This document shows, piece after piece, positions 54,873-63,537 of a stretch of 64,000 bases of DNA (position 1 is its first letter; each line of letters begins with the position of its first letter). The stretch is from Clostridia bacterium (GTDB lineage: Bacteria > Bacillota > Clostridia > Oscillospirales > RGIG7773). Location of the stretch: positions 5,044-69,043 of the forward strand of contig JAFZHO010000039.1 of the NCBI GenBank assembly GCA_017554835.1. The letters are read 5' to 3'. The position numbers and the translations under genes were made by a program. The notes under the pieces were generated by a model that worked only from the letters and a program-made list of their open reading frames with translations, was not told the origin of the DNA and did no database searches.

Positions 54873-55736
54873 ATGAAAAAAATTGGATTTATTGATTATT
54901 ATATTGATGAATGGCACGCTAATAACTATCCTATCTGGATAAAAGAAAGCTCACTTGGAAGCGAGTTCGAAGTATCTTATGCCTACGAAATGATTCACCC
55001 GGAAGGAAAAACCCATATCGACGAGTGGTGCAAAAATTTTGGCGTTCAGAAATGCGATACCATTGAAGAACTTGTTGAGAAAAGTGACTGCATAATCGTT
55101 TTATCTCCCGATAATTCCGAAATGCACGAAGAACTTTCTCAGATTCCTCTAAAATCAGGAAAACCTACATACATCGATAAAACCTTTGCTCCAAGCTATA
55201 AAGAAGCAAAAAGAATAATCGATTTGGCAGTTTCTAATAATACTCCAATGTATTCAACTTCTGCTTTGAGATTTGCTGACCAGATTGTTAATATGGATAG
55301 TGAAAAATTTAATAGAGATACTATTGATTTTGTCAGCACAAGAGGTTCAGGCGTTTTGCATATTTACGTAATTCATCAGGTTGAAATGGTAGTTCGACTT
55401 ATGGGCGTTGGTGCAAAATCCGTAACAAATATCGGAACAAAGGCGGCTCCCGTATTTTCTATCGCTTATAAAGACGGCAGAAAAGCAGTTATCAATATGA
55501 CTAAATTTGCGCCATATAGCTTTATGGTTCAGAATAAGGACGAGACGGGCTTTGTTTGCGACGGAGTAACAAGACATTTCGAAAACTTTATCGAAGCAAT
55601 GCTTAAATTTTTCAATACAGGAAAATCTCCTGTTCCATTTGAAGAAACTCTTGAATGTATGGCTTTAATCGAGGCGTGCTGCAAGGTATACGATATGCCG
55701 GAATATTCAACAATTAATCTTGATGATTGCAAATAA
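54873..55736 (+). CDS. Gfo/Idh/MocA-like oxidoreductase family protein
   Basis: 287 residues. The middle has the EKP-like helix region of this fold (KSGKPTYIDKTFAPSYKEAKRIIDLA) with YIDKTFA replacing the usual EKPLA, and CDTIEELVEKSDCIIVLSPDNSEMHEEL. The N-terminus reads IGFIDYYIDEWHANNYP instead of the glycine-rich GxGxxG, so NAD(P) binding is uncertain and the protein may bind sugar-like ligands without redox chemistry. Alone in its unit; AAGGAG precedes the ATG. Confidence 0.7.
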   Translation: MKKIGFIDYYIDEWHANNYPIWIKESSLGSEFEVSYAYEMIHPEGKTHIDEWCKNFGVQKCDTIEELVEKSDCIIVLSPDNSEMHEELSQIPLKSGKPTYIDKTFAPSYKEAKRIIDLAVSNNTPMYSTSALRFADQIVNMDSEKFNRDTIDFVSTRGSGVLHIYVIHQVEMVVRLMGVGAKSVTNIGTKAAPVFSIAYKDGRKAVINMTKFAPYSFMVQNKDETGFVCDGVTRHFENFIEAMLKFFNTGKSPVPFEETLECMALIEACCKVYDMPEYSTINLDDCK

Positions 55737-55739
55737 TCC

Positions 55740-55768
55740 TTGAATCAAAGAGGTATTTTTGGTATAAT
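55740..55768 (+). promoter_or_regulatory. promoter of the O-antigen-ligase-like gene
   Basis: TTGAAT (55740-55745) and TATAAT (55763-55768), 17 bases apart. Confidence 0.7.
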
Positions 55769-55802
55769 AGATAGGTAATACTAAAATAGGATGGTGATTT
55801 TT

Positions 55803-57281
55803 TTGGCAAGTCTTGCTCAAAAAGAATATTCCAAAAATATATGCTGCGCTATTGCACTTGTGGTTTTATTTCCCGCAATTTTTATAGTAAATCTGCAGAT
55901 TCGTTCAGGTGCATCAATTTATACTAAGTTGATAATCCCCCTTATAATCGCAATTTGCTTTGCTATAGCGTTTCTTATAGTTTCTTTTTATGATAAATTC
56001 AAACCCGTTAAATTAAAAGATTACCAGTGGGCTTTGATTGCTTTTGCAGGTGCAATTTTAATATCTGCAATTTTATTCTGGATAGCCCTTGGCACCGGTA
56101 AACTTGATTATTGGAAGGATGCATATCATCAGAACTATTCTCCAATTATAGGATATATCGGCGGCAGCGCAAGAATGGAAGGACTTCTGGCTTTCTTCTG
56201 CTACTTTATGTATTTTATCGCATCAAGCTCCATTACCGATAAAAAATATATGAAGGTTATTATCGGCGTATTTATCGGAATCCTTGTAATCTCTTCTTTC
56301 TTTGCGATTTTGGAGCATTTTGGCCATATGTATAAGGATAGCAAAGGTAACTACATAAGACCAAAAGTTTTCTGCGGAAACTCAAACTTCTTTGCAAGTT
56401 TTACTACTTTGGGTATTGCGGTTTTGAGTTCTTATATAGTTAACACTAAAAAAACAAAAATGCTTGCTCTTGCAATTCCAACATATATTCTTGTTTGCTT
56501 TGCGACTATTTATAATAACTCACGAAGCGCTTGGATCGGTTCAGGTCTTGCGTGGCTAAGTATTTTCGCTCTTATAATTTGGGAATTTGCAAAAGATCGC
56601 AAATTCAAAGAGCTACTTAAAAAAGGCCTTCTTCTGATGCTATGCGGAATTTTGTTCCTTAGCGTTCTTGTGATGGTGGTTAAGGTTCTTGAACCAAAAA
56701 CATATTCAACAAGAATGGAAGCAACAATTGATCAGCTATCAGCTTCAGATGATAAGGTTGAATCAAAACCTTCTGAAACCCAGGATGCAGCAACTAAGCT
56801 ATATAACGAAACCTACGTTAAATGGGGCTCAGGTCGTGGCCATTCATTTAAATGGGGTATTAAAATGCTTTCAGAGAACCCCATATTTGGAACAGGTCCT
56901 GATAACTTCAGATTTGCATATCCAAGCGAAGCGTTTGACGAAAGTAAAAGCGCTTACGGAAAAGCTCTTGCATTTGATAAAGCCCATAACGAATACGTTC
57001 ATTTAGGTTCAACTCTTGGTATCGTTGGATTATTTGCATATTTGATATTTGTAACTTTGATATGTATCAAAGGATTTGGCGATATAAAAAGGGAGAAAGA
57101 GGCATATAACGATAACGAAATAATCAAGAAAATGATGTTTGCGGCAGTTATCGGATATTTGGGACAGGCGTATTTCAATATAAGCGTTCTCCAGGTTGCG
57201 CCTTTCTTCTGGACCTTTATGGGAATTTTGGTTGCCGACTATTTCCCAAAAAGAGTTATAAAAAAGACTAAAAAAGCATAA
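55803..57281 (+). CDS. O-antigen ligase / Wzy-family membrane protein
   Basis: 492 residues from TTG at 55803, chosen because AGGATGGTG sits six bases before it; ATG at 55791 overlaps that site and would add four residues. About eleven membrane segments with a large external loop at about 290-380. The central RSAWIG segment (NNSRSAWIGSGLAWL), GRGHSFKWGIKML, and FDKAHNEYVHLGSTLGIVGL are the signature of the Wzy_C/O-antigen-ligase family. In Gram-positives such proteins join glycans to wall or surface acceptors. No glycan cluster is near, so the substrate is open. Confidence 0.8.
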   Translation: MASLAQKEYSKNICCAIALVVLFPAIFIVNLQIRSGASIYTKLIIPLIIAICFAIAFLIVSFYDKFKPVKLKDYQWALIAFAGAILISAILFWIALGTGKLDYWKDAYHQNYSPIIGYIGGSARMEGLLAFFCYFMYFIASSSITDKKYMKVIIGVFIGILVISSFFAILEHFGHMYKDSKGNYIRPKVFCGNSNFFASFTTLGIAVLSSYIVNTKKTKMLALAIPTYILVCFATIYNNSRSAWIGSGLAWLSIFALIIWEFAKDRKFKELLKKGLLLMLCGILFLSVLVMVVKVLEPKTYSTRMEATIDQLSASDDKVESKPSETQDAATKLYNETYVKWGSGRGHSFKWGIKMLSENPIFGTGPDNFRFAYPSEAFDESKSAYGKALAFDKAHNEYVHLGSTLGIVGLFAYLIFVTLICIKGFGDIKREKEAYNDNEIIKKMMFAAVIGYLGQAYFNISVLQVAPFFWTFMGILVADYFPKRVIKKTKKA

Positions 57282-57286
57282 TATAA

Positions 57287-57316
57287 AAAAGTCTTCGGAA
57301 TTCTCCGAAGACTTTT
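57287..57316 (+). terminator. terminator of the O-antigen-ligase-like gene
   Basis: AAAAGTCTTCGGA-ATTC-TCCGAAGACTTTT, a perfect stem with A and T tails. Confidence 0.92.
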
Positions 57317-57340
57317 GCTTTTAATCTTTTGAAATGAATA

Positions 57341-57369
57341 TTGATTTTTATATCAAAATGTTTTATAAT
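57341..57369 (+). promoter_or_regulatory. promoter of tRNA-Pro
   Basis: TTGATT (57341-57346) and TATAAT (57364-57369), 17 bases apart, ending 18 bases before the tRNA. Confidence 0.75.
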
Positions 57370-57387
57370 ACAATATGTTGAAAATAA

Positions 57388-57464
57388 CGAGATGTGGCTC
57401 AGCTTGGTGGAGCGCCACGTTCGGGACGTGGAGGTCGCAAGTTCAAATCTTGTCATCTCGACCA
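57388..57464 (+). tRNA. tRNA-Pro, anticodon CGG
   Basis: 77 bases. Acceptor CGAGATG/CATCTCG, D-arm GCTC...GAGC, anticodon stem CCACG/CGTGG with loop TTCGGGA (anticodon CGG, G37 as usual for proline tRNA), variable AGGTC, T-arm GCAAG-TTCAAAT-CTTGT (one G-U pair), discriminator A and encoded CCA. Confidence 0.96.
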
Positions 57465-57466
57465 GA

Positions 57467-57514
57467 AAAAGACCGAAGTTGAAAGATAAAATCTTCAATT
57501 TCGGTCTTTTTATT
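57467..57514 (+). terminator. terminator of tRNA-Pro
   Basis: AAAAGACCGAAGTTGAA...TTCAATTTCGGTCTTTT, long stem with one mismatch and a T tail. Confidence 0.88.
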
Positions 57515-57535
57515 ATATCTTTTTTCAAAACTCTC

Positions 57536-57564
57536 TTGATTTTTAATAGCAAACCAAGTATAAT
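57536..57564 (+). promoter_or_regulatory. promoter of the marR-ABC exporter operon
   Basis: TTGATT (57536-57541) and TATAAT (57559-57564), 17 bases apart. Confidence 0.75.
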
Positions 57565-57569
57565 AATGA

Positions 57570-57596
57570 TTAAATGTTTAATTATTAACTGTTTAA
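57570..57596 (+). promoter_or_regulatory. candidate MarR operator
   Basis: Two 12-base repeats, TTAAATGTTTAA (57570-57581) and TTAACTGTTTAA (57585-57596), 15 bases apart, each a palindrome of TTAA(A/C) and TTTAA arms. They lie at the expected transcription start, where binding by the encoded MarR protein would block its own operon. Confidence 0.55.
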
Positions 57597-57611
57597 CGAA
57601 AGGAGAGTTTT

Positions 57612-58049
57612 ATGTCGAAGGAGAAGCTTTTTCGGGCTATTGAAATGATGATAAAAATCAATAAACTGCACCACGAAATGATAGACTACCGAGCAAAAGA
57701 GATTGGTATGCATCAAACTCAGCATAGAATTCTGATGCATCTGGCACGAGACGCAAAGTTTTCCTCTCAGAAGGAACTTGCTGATCGTCTTCGGATAACT
57801 CCTGCGGCCGTTACCGTTGCGCTAAAAAAGATTGAGCAGGACGGCTACGTGGAGCGAGCACTTGGCCATGATGCAAGGTATAACGAACTTCGCATAACGG
57901 AGAAGGGGAGAGAGCTTGTTAATCGGACGAGAGAGATTTTTCAGGCGGCAGATACTGCTATGTTTGAAAATTTTTCTGATGAAGAACTTGATAGTTATAT
58001 ATCCTGTCTTTCAAAAATGCAGTCAAATATAGAAAAACAAACTTTTTAG
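57612..58049 (+). CDS. MarR-family transcriptional regulator
   Basis: 145 residues. Winged helix at about 30-105 with QTQHRILMHLARDAKFSSQK, LADRLRITPAAVTVALKKIE and the wing YVERALGHDARYNELRITEKG, flanked by dimerisation helices. Such proteins repress efflux genes and release DNA on binding a small phenolic-type ligand. It precedes an ABC exporter by 15 bases, so it probably controls that pump and itself. AAAGGAGAG lies before the ATG. Confidence 0.92.
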   Translation: MSKEKLFRAIEMMIKINKLHHEMIDYRAKEIGMHQTQHRILMHLARDAKFSSQKELADRLRITPAAVTVALKKIEQDGYVERALGHDARYNELRITEKGRELVNRTREIFQAADTAMFENFSDEELDSYISCLSKMQSNIEKQTF

Positions 58050-58064
58050 AAAGGATTTATTATA

Positions 58065-59798
58065 ATGAAAAGATGGATGAAATACATAAAGCCATACCTC
58101 TCTTCCTTTATACTTGGACCTTGCGGAATGATGGTAGAGGTTATAGGCGAAATGTTTATGCCTTTGATACTTGGTATGATAATTAATGATGGTTATGAAG
58201 GCACTCTAACGGTAGGAAAAAGCATTGGCTATGCGGCGATGCTTTTTGGAATAGTTATTATAATGATGACGGGTGGCGTTGCGGGAGCATATTTTGGCTC
58301 CAAAGCATCGGTAAACTTTGCCGCCGATTTAAGGCGTGACGTTTATAGAAAAATACAGAAATATTCTTTCTCAAATATTGATAAATTCTCCCCAAGCTCT
58401 CTTGTTACAAGAATGACAAACGACGTAACTCAGCTTCAGAATTTTGTTAATATGATTTTGAGAATGGCTCTTCGAAGCCCGGGTATGTTTATAGGCGGAA
58501 TTATTATGGCTATAAGTCTTCGTCCGTCTCTTTCCGTTATTCTGATGGTAACTATGCCTATTATGCTTATTTCTATTGCTATGCTTATAAAAATGGGTAT
58601 GCCAAGATTTGCAAATCTTCAGAAAAAGGTTGATAAATTAAACGGAACAGTCCGCGAAAACGTAACAAACGTGAGGGTTGTTAAATCCTTTGTTCGTGAA
58701 GATTACGAGATAGATAAGTTTGAAAAAGATAATGGCGAACTTAAAAATTCCAGCGTTAATGCCGTAAAGATTATGATATATATGGGCCCCGTGATGAATC
58801 TTTTTATGTATGCTACTATTATTGCGATTATCTGGCTTGGTCACGGTGAGGTTCTTGAGATGGGTATGCCCGTTGGTGACCTTTCTGCGTTTATTAACTA
58901 TGCAACTCAGATACTTTCATCACTTATGATGGTTTCCTTTTTATTTATGACTTCGTCCCGTGCTATGGCTTCTGCAAAGAGAATTTGCGAGGTTCTTGAC
59001 GAGGTTCCCGATATTCAGGATATTGAAGGCGCAGATGCTTCAAAAGAGGTTGTAGCAGGAGAAATAGAGTTTAAAAACGTTTTATTCCGTTATTATAAAA
59101 ATAGCGAGGAAGCAGTTTTGGAAAATATTAACCTGAAAATACCTGCCGGATCAACCGTTGGAGTTATCGGCTCAACGGGATGCGGAAAAACAACCCTCGT
59201 TTCAATGATACCGAGACTTTATGACGTTGATGAGGGAGAGGTTTTGGTGGATGGCGTAAACGTCAAGGATTATTCTCTGAAAAAACTTCGTGACGGAATT
59301 GGTATTGTTCTTCAGAAAAATTTGCTTTTTGCAGGTAGCATTTCGGATAATCTTCGTTGGGGCGATATGGAAGCGACTGATGAGGAGATTATCAGAATGT
59401 CCAAATATGCGGCGGCAGATAAATTCGTTGATGCTTTTAAAGATAAGTATGAAACCGAACTTGATAAAGGAGGAACGAATCTTTCAGGCGGTCAGAAGCA
59501 ACGACTTTGCATTGCAAGAGCTCTTTTGAAAAAGCCGAAGATTCTTATTCTTGATGATTCAACAAGCGCCGTTGATACTGCGACGGAAGCCCAGATCAGA
59601 AAAGCGTTCAAGGATGAAATCCCCGATTGCACCAAGATAATTATTGCTCAGCGTATAAGTTCCGTTATGGAAGCAGATACCATTATAGTTATGAACGACG
59701 GAAAAATAACGGGTATCGGTACTCACGACGAGCTTCTTGAAAATAACGCTGAGTATGGCGAAATATACTATTCTCAGATGGATAAAAAGGAGGCGTAA
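58065..59798 (+). CDS. ABC exporter half-transporter with a degenerate Walker B
   Basis: 577 residues: six membrane segments, then an ATPase domain. Walker A GSTGCGKTT and signature LSGGQKQR are normal, but Walker B ends LILDDST, with aspartate where the catalytic glutamate should be. This is the usual mark of the degenerate half of a heterodimeric exporter (TM287/288 or BmrCD type), with the partner gene next. Exports lipophilic drugs or peptides; substrate unknown. It ends just before the partner starts. Confidence 0.93.
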   Translation: MKRWMKYIKPYLSSFILGPCGMMVEVIGEMFMPLILGMIINDGYEGTLTVGKSIGYAAMLFGIVIIMMTGGVAGAYFGSKASVNFAADLRRDVYRKIQKYSFSNIDKFSPSSLVTRMTNDVTQLQNFVNMILRMALRSPGMFIGGIIMAISLRPSLSVILMVTMPIMLISIAMLIKMGMPRFANLQKKVDKLNGTVRENVTNVRVVKSFVREDYEIDKFEKDNGELKNSSVNAVKIMIYMGPVMNLFMYATIIAIIWLGHGEVLEMGMPVGDLSAFINYATQILSSLMMVSFLFMTSSRAMASAKRICEVLDEVPDIQDIEGADASKEVVAGEIEFKNVLFRYYKNSEEAVLENINLKIPAGSTVGVIGSTGCGKTTLVSMIPRLYDVDEGEVLVDGVNVKDYSLKKLRDGIGIVLQKNLLFAGSISDNLRWGDMEATDEEIIRMSKYAAADKFVDAFKDKYETELDKGGTNLSGGQKQRLCIARALLKKPKILILDDSTSAVDTATEAQIRKAFKDEIPDCTKIIIAQRISSVMEADTIIVMNDGKITGIGTHDELLENNAEYGEIYYSQMDKKEA

Positions 59799-59805
59799 TT
59801 TTGTT

Positions 59806-61764
59806 ATGGCAAGAAATTTAGACCAACTTAAAAAGCAATATAACAGCGTCTCTCACGGACAGTCTTTAAGAGGCGGACCAGGTGGCCCTCGCCCCGGACA
59901 TGGTGCAAAAGGAAAGCCAAAAAACATTGGCAAAACCGTTTCCCGACTTTTATCCTACGTGGGAAAATATAAGTTTCGTCTTATGATGGTTTTTCTCTGC
60001 ATGATTATGACAACGGTTTTTTCGCTATGCGCAGGATATTTGATCGTTCCCATTATAAATAGAATTACTCTTGCAGTAAATCCCAATGCGCCTTTAAATC
60101 CAAGTCCCATTGCCGATTTTGCAGACAAAATTATTGAGGCGTTTATAAATACGCCTGTTATAAAAGCGCTCACCGTAAATACTGCGGCGGAAATAAGCGT
60201 TTATATTGTTGGGGCTTTGATAATTCTTGGAAGCGTTTATTTCATTTCCGCATCGGGAAGCTATCTTCAGGCGAGATTAATGCTTTCTATTTCTCAGGGG
60301 TCAATTCAGAGTATAAGAAACGATTTATTCAATAAACTTCAGACTCTACCCGTAAGATATTTTGATTCTCATCCAACGGGAGAAATAATGAGCCGATTTA
60401 CAAACGACGTTGATAATATTGACGTTATGCTTAATAACTCTATGACGTCAATTGTCAGTGGCGTTATCAGCTTAATCGGAACTTTTATCTTTATGATAAC
60501 GACGAATATATGGCTTACTATTATAACCATAATTTTTGTTCCGCTTCTCGTTTATGCCGCAGGAATAATAGGCAAAAACTCTGCAAAATATTTCGGCCAG
60601 CAGCAAGCGGCTCTTGGGGCTGTAAACGGCTATATAGAGGAAACCATAAGCGGCCAGAAGGTTATAAAAGTATTTAACCACGAGGACGAATGTATCGAAG
60701 AGATGGGACTTATAAACGAGGACCTACGCTCCAAGCAGGAAAAAGCTCAGTTCTGGGGCGGCGTAACAGGTCCGATTATGCATAATATAAGTCTTATTTC
60801 TTATGCGTTGACTCTTGGCGTGGGCGGTATTCTTATCGTTTTGACGGGCTTTACTCCCGGGGAGCTTACTGCTTTTGCAAATTATTCAAAGCAGTTTGCA
60901 ATGCCTATAAATCAGCTTTCTATGCAGGTTTCCACCTTCTTTGCTGCCCTTGCGGGAGCAGAGCGAGTATTTAACGTTATGGACCAGGATCCCGAAGAAA
61001 AAGATATAGAGAACCCTTCGAGAGAGACTATTTCCGGCCACGTTATTATGGAAAACGTTACCTTTGGGTATAATCCTGATAAGATAGTTCTTAAAAATAT
61101 TTCTCTCTACGCAAAACCGGGACAAAAAATAGCTTTCGTAGGTTCCACGGGCGCAGGAAAAACAACTATAACAAATCTTCTCAACCGTTTTTACGATATT
61201 TCTGAGGGAATAATTACAATTGACGGCAAACCAATCAAGGAATATTCCCGTGAATTTCTTCGTGAGAATATTGCAATGGTGCTTCAGGATACCCATCTTT
61301 TCACGGGAACGGTTATGGAGAATATCCGTTACGGCAGACTTGACGCAACGGATGAAGAGGTTATCGCTGCGGCAAAAACTGCAAGTGCACATAGCTTCAT
61401 AATGAGACTTGAAAACGGATACGACACGGTTTTAGTCGGCGACGGCGCAAATCTTTCTCAGGGACAGCGTCAGCTACTTAATATAGCAAGAGCCGCACTT
61501 TCAAAAGCACCCATACTTGTTCTTGACGAGGCAACAAGCTCCGTTGATACAAGAACCGAACGCCACATCGAGCATGGTATGGATAGACTGATGAAGGATA
61601 GAACTACTTTCGTAATTGCCCATCGTCTTTCCACCGTGCGAAATTCCAATGCAATAATGGTTCTTGAACACGGCGAAATAATCGAGAGAGGAAGCCACGA
61701 TGACCTTCTTGAGATGCAGGGAAGATACTACGAGTTATATACGGGTAAAAAAGAATTGGATTAA
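59806..61764 (+). CDS. ABC exporter half-transporter with canonical catalytic glutamate
   Basis: 652 residues from ATG at 59806 after AAGGAGG; the longer open frame runs back into the previous gene. The N-terminus has a polar glycine/proline-rich tail (GQSLRGGPGGPRPGHGAKGK) of about 45 residues, then six membrane segments and an ATPase with Walker A GSTGAGKTT, signature LSQGQRQLL and Walker B LVLDEATSSVD. It supplies the active site glutamate missing in its partner, so the two form one asymmetric pump. Confidence 0.94.
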   Translation: MARNLDQLKKQYNSVSHGQSLRGGPGGPRPGHGAKGKPKNIGKTVSRLLSYVGKYKFRLMMVFLCMIMTTVFSLCAGYLIVPIINRITLAVNPNAPLNPSPIADFADKIIEAFINTPVIKALTVNTAAEISVYIVGALIILGSVYFISASGSYLQARLMLSISQGSIQSIRNDLFNKLQTLPVRYFDSHPTGEIMSRFTNDVDNIDVMLNNSMTSIVSGVISLIGTFIFMITTNIWLTIITIIFVPLLVYAAGIIGKNSAKYFGQQQAALGAVNGYIEETISGQKVIKVFNHEDECIEEMGLINEDLRSKQEKAQFWGGVTGPIMHNISLISYALTLGVGGILIVLTGFTPGELTAFANYSKQFAMPINQLSMQVSTFFAALAGAERVFNVMDQDPEEKDIENPSRETISGHVIMENVTFGYNPDKIVLKNISLYAKPGQKIAFVGSTGAGKTTITNLLNRFYDISEGIITIDGKPIKEYSREFLRENIAMVLQDTHLFTGTVMENIRYGRLDATDEEVIAAAKTASAHSFIMRLENGYDTVLVGDGANLSQGQRQLLNIARAALSKAPILVLDEATSSVDTRTERHIEHGMDRLMKDRTTFVIAHRLSTVRNSNAIMVLEHGEIIERGSHDDLLEMQGRYYELYTGKKELD

Positions 61765-61766
61765 TA

Positions 61767-61805
61767 AAAAGTTCGTAATGTCAAAGACATTACGAACTTT
61801 TTTTA
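61767..61805. terminator. bidirectional terminator after the ABC exporter
   Basis: AAAAAGTTCGTAATGTC-AAA-GACATTACGAACTTTTT, 15-bp perfect stem between convergent genes. Confidence 0.93.
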
Positions 61806-62525
61806 GTCAAAATTAATATTTATTCCTTTGTGGGAACCATCTTCGCTTGAAATATGTATATAGGGGGATAACTGGCGAGCAGTATTTATAACGGGCATAG
61901 ACTGAATATATACTTTACCGGGACCTTGGATTCTTGTATGGAAAAGGCCTTCTCCGCCAAGGAAAATATTTTTCGCACCCTTAATGGTTTCGATTTCCAT
62001 GGTGCAACCTTCCGTCATTGCGGCAAGATACCCCGTATCTACTATGATGCTCTGACCTGCTTCGAGATTATATTCCTTGCAGTAGCCGTCAATCTCCAAA
62101 AAGACAATACCGTCTCCCTCGATTTTCTGCATTATGAAACCTTCACCGCCAAAGAAACCTCTGCCTAATTTTTTATGAAGATAAAGAGATAATTCAAGAT
62201 TGCCTTCCATTGCAAGAAAGCCCCGTTTTTGAACTATAATTGCATTACCCGGCGTTACTTCATAGGGAATGATGCTGCCCGGAAAGGATGATGCAAAGGC
62301 AATCATTCCTGCTCCGCCGCGAGCAGTATATTCGTTCATAAAAAGAGATTCCCCTGAAAACATTCTGCCAAGCATTTTTTTAATTCCGCCGCCGGTATTG
62401 GTATTCATCTCCATATTCGGCGACATCCAGCTCATAGCACCGCTTTCTGTTCGAATAGTCTGATTTTCCTCGGGATAACAAATAACGACGGGTAAATTTC
62501 CGCCTTCTATTTCGTATTTAAGCAT
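61803..62525 (-). CDS. AIM24-family protein
   Basis: 240 residues from ATG at 62525, six bases after AAGGAGTG. The beta-rich repeated fold shows RTESGAMSWMSPNMEMNTNT, the glycine-rich MLGRMFSGESLFMNEYTA, IVQKRGFLAMEG, and GGEGFIMQKIEGDGIVFLEI. This is the TIGR00266/AIM24 family, structurally like the TRAP RNA-binding protein. Its role in bacteria is unknown; a membrane-biogenesis role is known only for the yeast mitochondrial member. Confidence 0.9.
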   Translation of the reverse strand: MLKYEIEGGNLPVVICYPEENQTIRTESGAMSWMSPNMEMNTNTGGGIKKMLGRMFSGESLFMNEYTARGGAGMIAFASSFPGSIIPYEVTPGNAIIVQKRGFLAMEGNLELSLYLHKKLGRGFFGGEGFIMQKIEGDGIVFLEIDGYCKEYNLEAGQSIIVDTGYLAAMTEGCTMEIETIKGAKNIFLGGEGLFHTRIQGPGKVYIQSMPVINTARQLSPYIHISSEDGSHKGININFD

Positions 62526-62584
62526 ATTAATCACTCCTTAATAGTATTTTATTATTTCTGAAAAGAAAAATCAATATAAAAAAT

Positions 62585-62611
62585 AAAAGGCCTTATTTTT
62601 TAAGGCCTTTT
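62585..62611 (-). terminator. terminator after the DUF368 gene
   Basis: AAAAGGCCTTA-TTTT-TTAAGGCCTTTT, perfect stem with A and T tails on either side. Confidence 0.85.
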
Positions 62612-62614
62612 ATA

Positions 62615-63505
62615 TTATTCTACGTTGAATTTTTTGCCAAGGACTTTGAATAAATAAGAAATAAAGAGTCCGATAGCAACGAAAACAAAACTTAAAACCC
62701 AGTTAATAAGTCCGTTTGGAAGTCCTGGGAAAATGCTTATAACAGAGCCGGACATAAATCCAAGAACCATTAAAAAGGCAAGTGAACGATGCTTTTCGAA
62801 AACGAGTTTAGTTATATTTGAGAAAATAACCATCCCGATAACGAAAGCGATTGCAACGGTTGCAACCGTCAGAACGTCGGAAAACCACTGAGAACTAAAC
62901 CAGGCAGAAGGGGATAAAATCCCTTTTGCAAGGCCTAAAAGCGGCTCATAAACGCTGAACATCATAAGAAGCATAGAAATACTCATACCGGGAATCATAC
63001 TCATCATTCCTGCAATTCCGCCGCAAAGAGGAAGATAAATCTTCATAGCAGTGCTTGCAGTATTTGCCGTATCTATTGCGATGGCATATTCAGATTTTGC
63101 AATAAATCCGATAGTGAGGGCGAATAGAAGTGCAATAGCGGTTCCTACGAAATATTTTGCCTTTATACTGCCCTTTTTTGCTTCGTCAATAACGGAAGGA
63201 ATACTACCCGCAATAAGACTCATAAACAAAAGATAAGAGGGAACAGGGAAATTTTCAAACATAAAGTCAAGAGCGTTTATAAGAAGGATAACGCTCGCCC
63301 CTGCGCCGATTACCATAGGTAAAAGGTAGAAAAAGTTCTTTTTAAAATTCTTGAAAGGGTTTGAAATGATGCCGATGAGCTCATCATAGATACCCATCAT
63401 TACCGCCATGATGCTGCCGCTGATGCCGGGAGCGATAACGCTGACCCCAAGAAAAGCGCCGCAAAACATTCGGTAAAAGAAATTCTTTTTATTGGAATTT
63501 TCCAT
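62615..63505 (-). CDS. DUF368 membrane protein, polyprenyl-phosphate transporter type
   Basis: 296 residues with about eight to ten membrane segments. The conserved N-terminal MFCGAFLGVSVIAPGISGSI and the internal repeat MSMIPGMSISMLLMMFSVYE, each with a PG(I/M)S core, define DUF368. Members (PopT) recycle undecaprenyl phosphate across the membrane for wall synthesis. Its start lies after AAGGAG. It sits next to the ligase fragment, with no other cell-wall gene nearby. Confidence 0.88.
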   Translation of the reverse strand: MENSNKKNFFYRMFCGAFLGVSVIAPGISGSIMAVMMGIYDELIGIISNPFKNFKKNFFYLLPMVIGAGASVILLINALDFMFENFPVPSYLLFMSLIAGSIPSVIDEAKKGSIKAKYFVGTAIALLFALTIGFIAKSEYAIAIDTANTASTAMKIYLPLCGGIAGMMSMIPGMSISMLLMMFSVYEPLLGLAKGILSPSAWFSSQWFSDVLTVATVAIAFVIGMVIFSNITKLVFEKHRSLAFLMVLGFMSGSVISIFPGLPNGLINWVLSFVFVAIGLFISYLFKVLGKKFNVE

Positions 63506-63537
63506 AATTACTCCTTTTGAATGGTTATATAAAGAGT

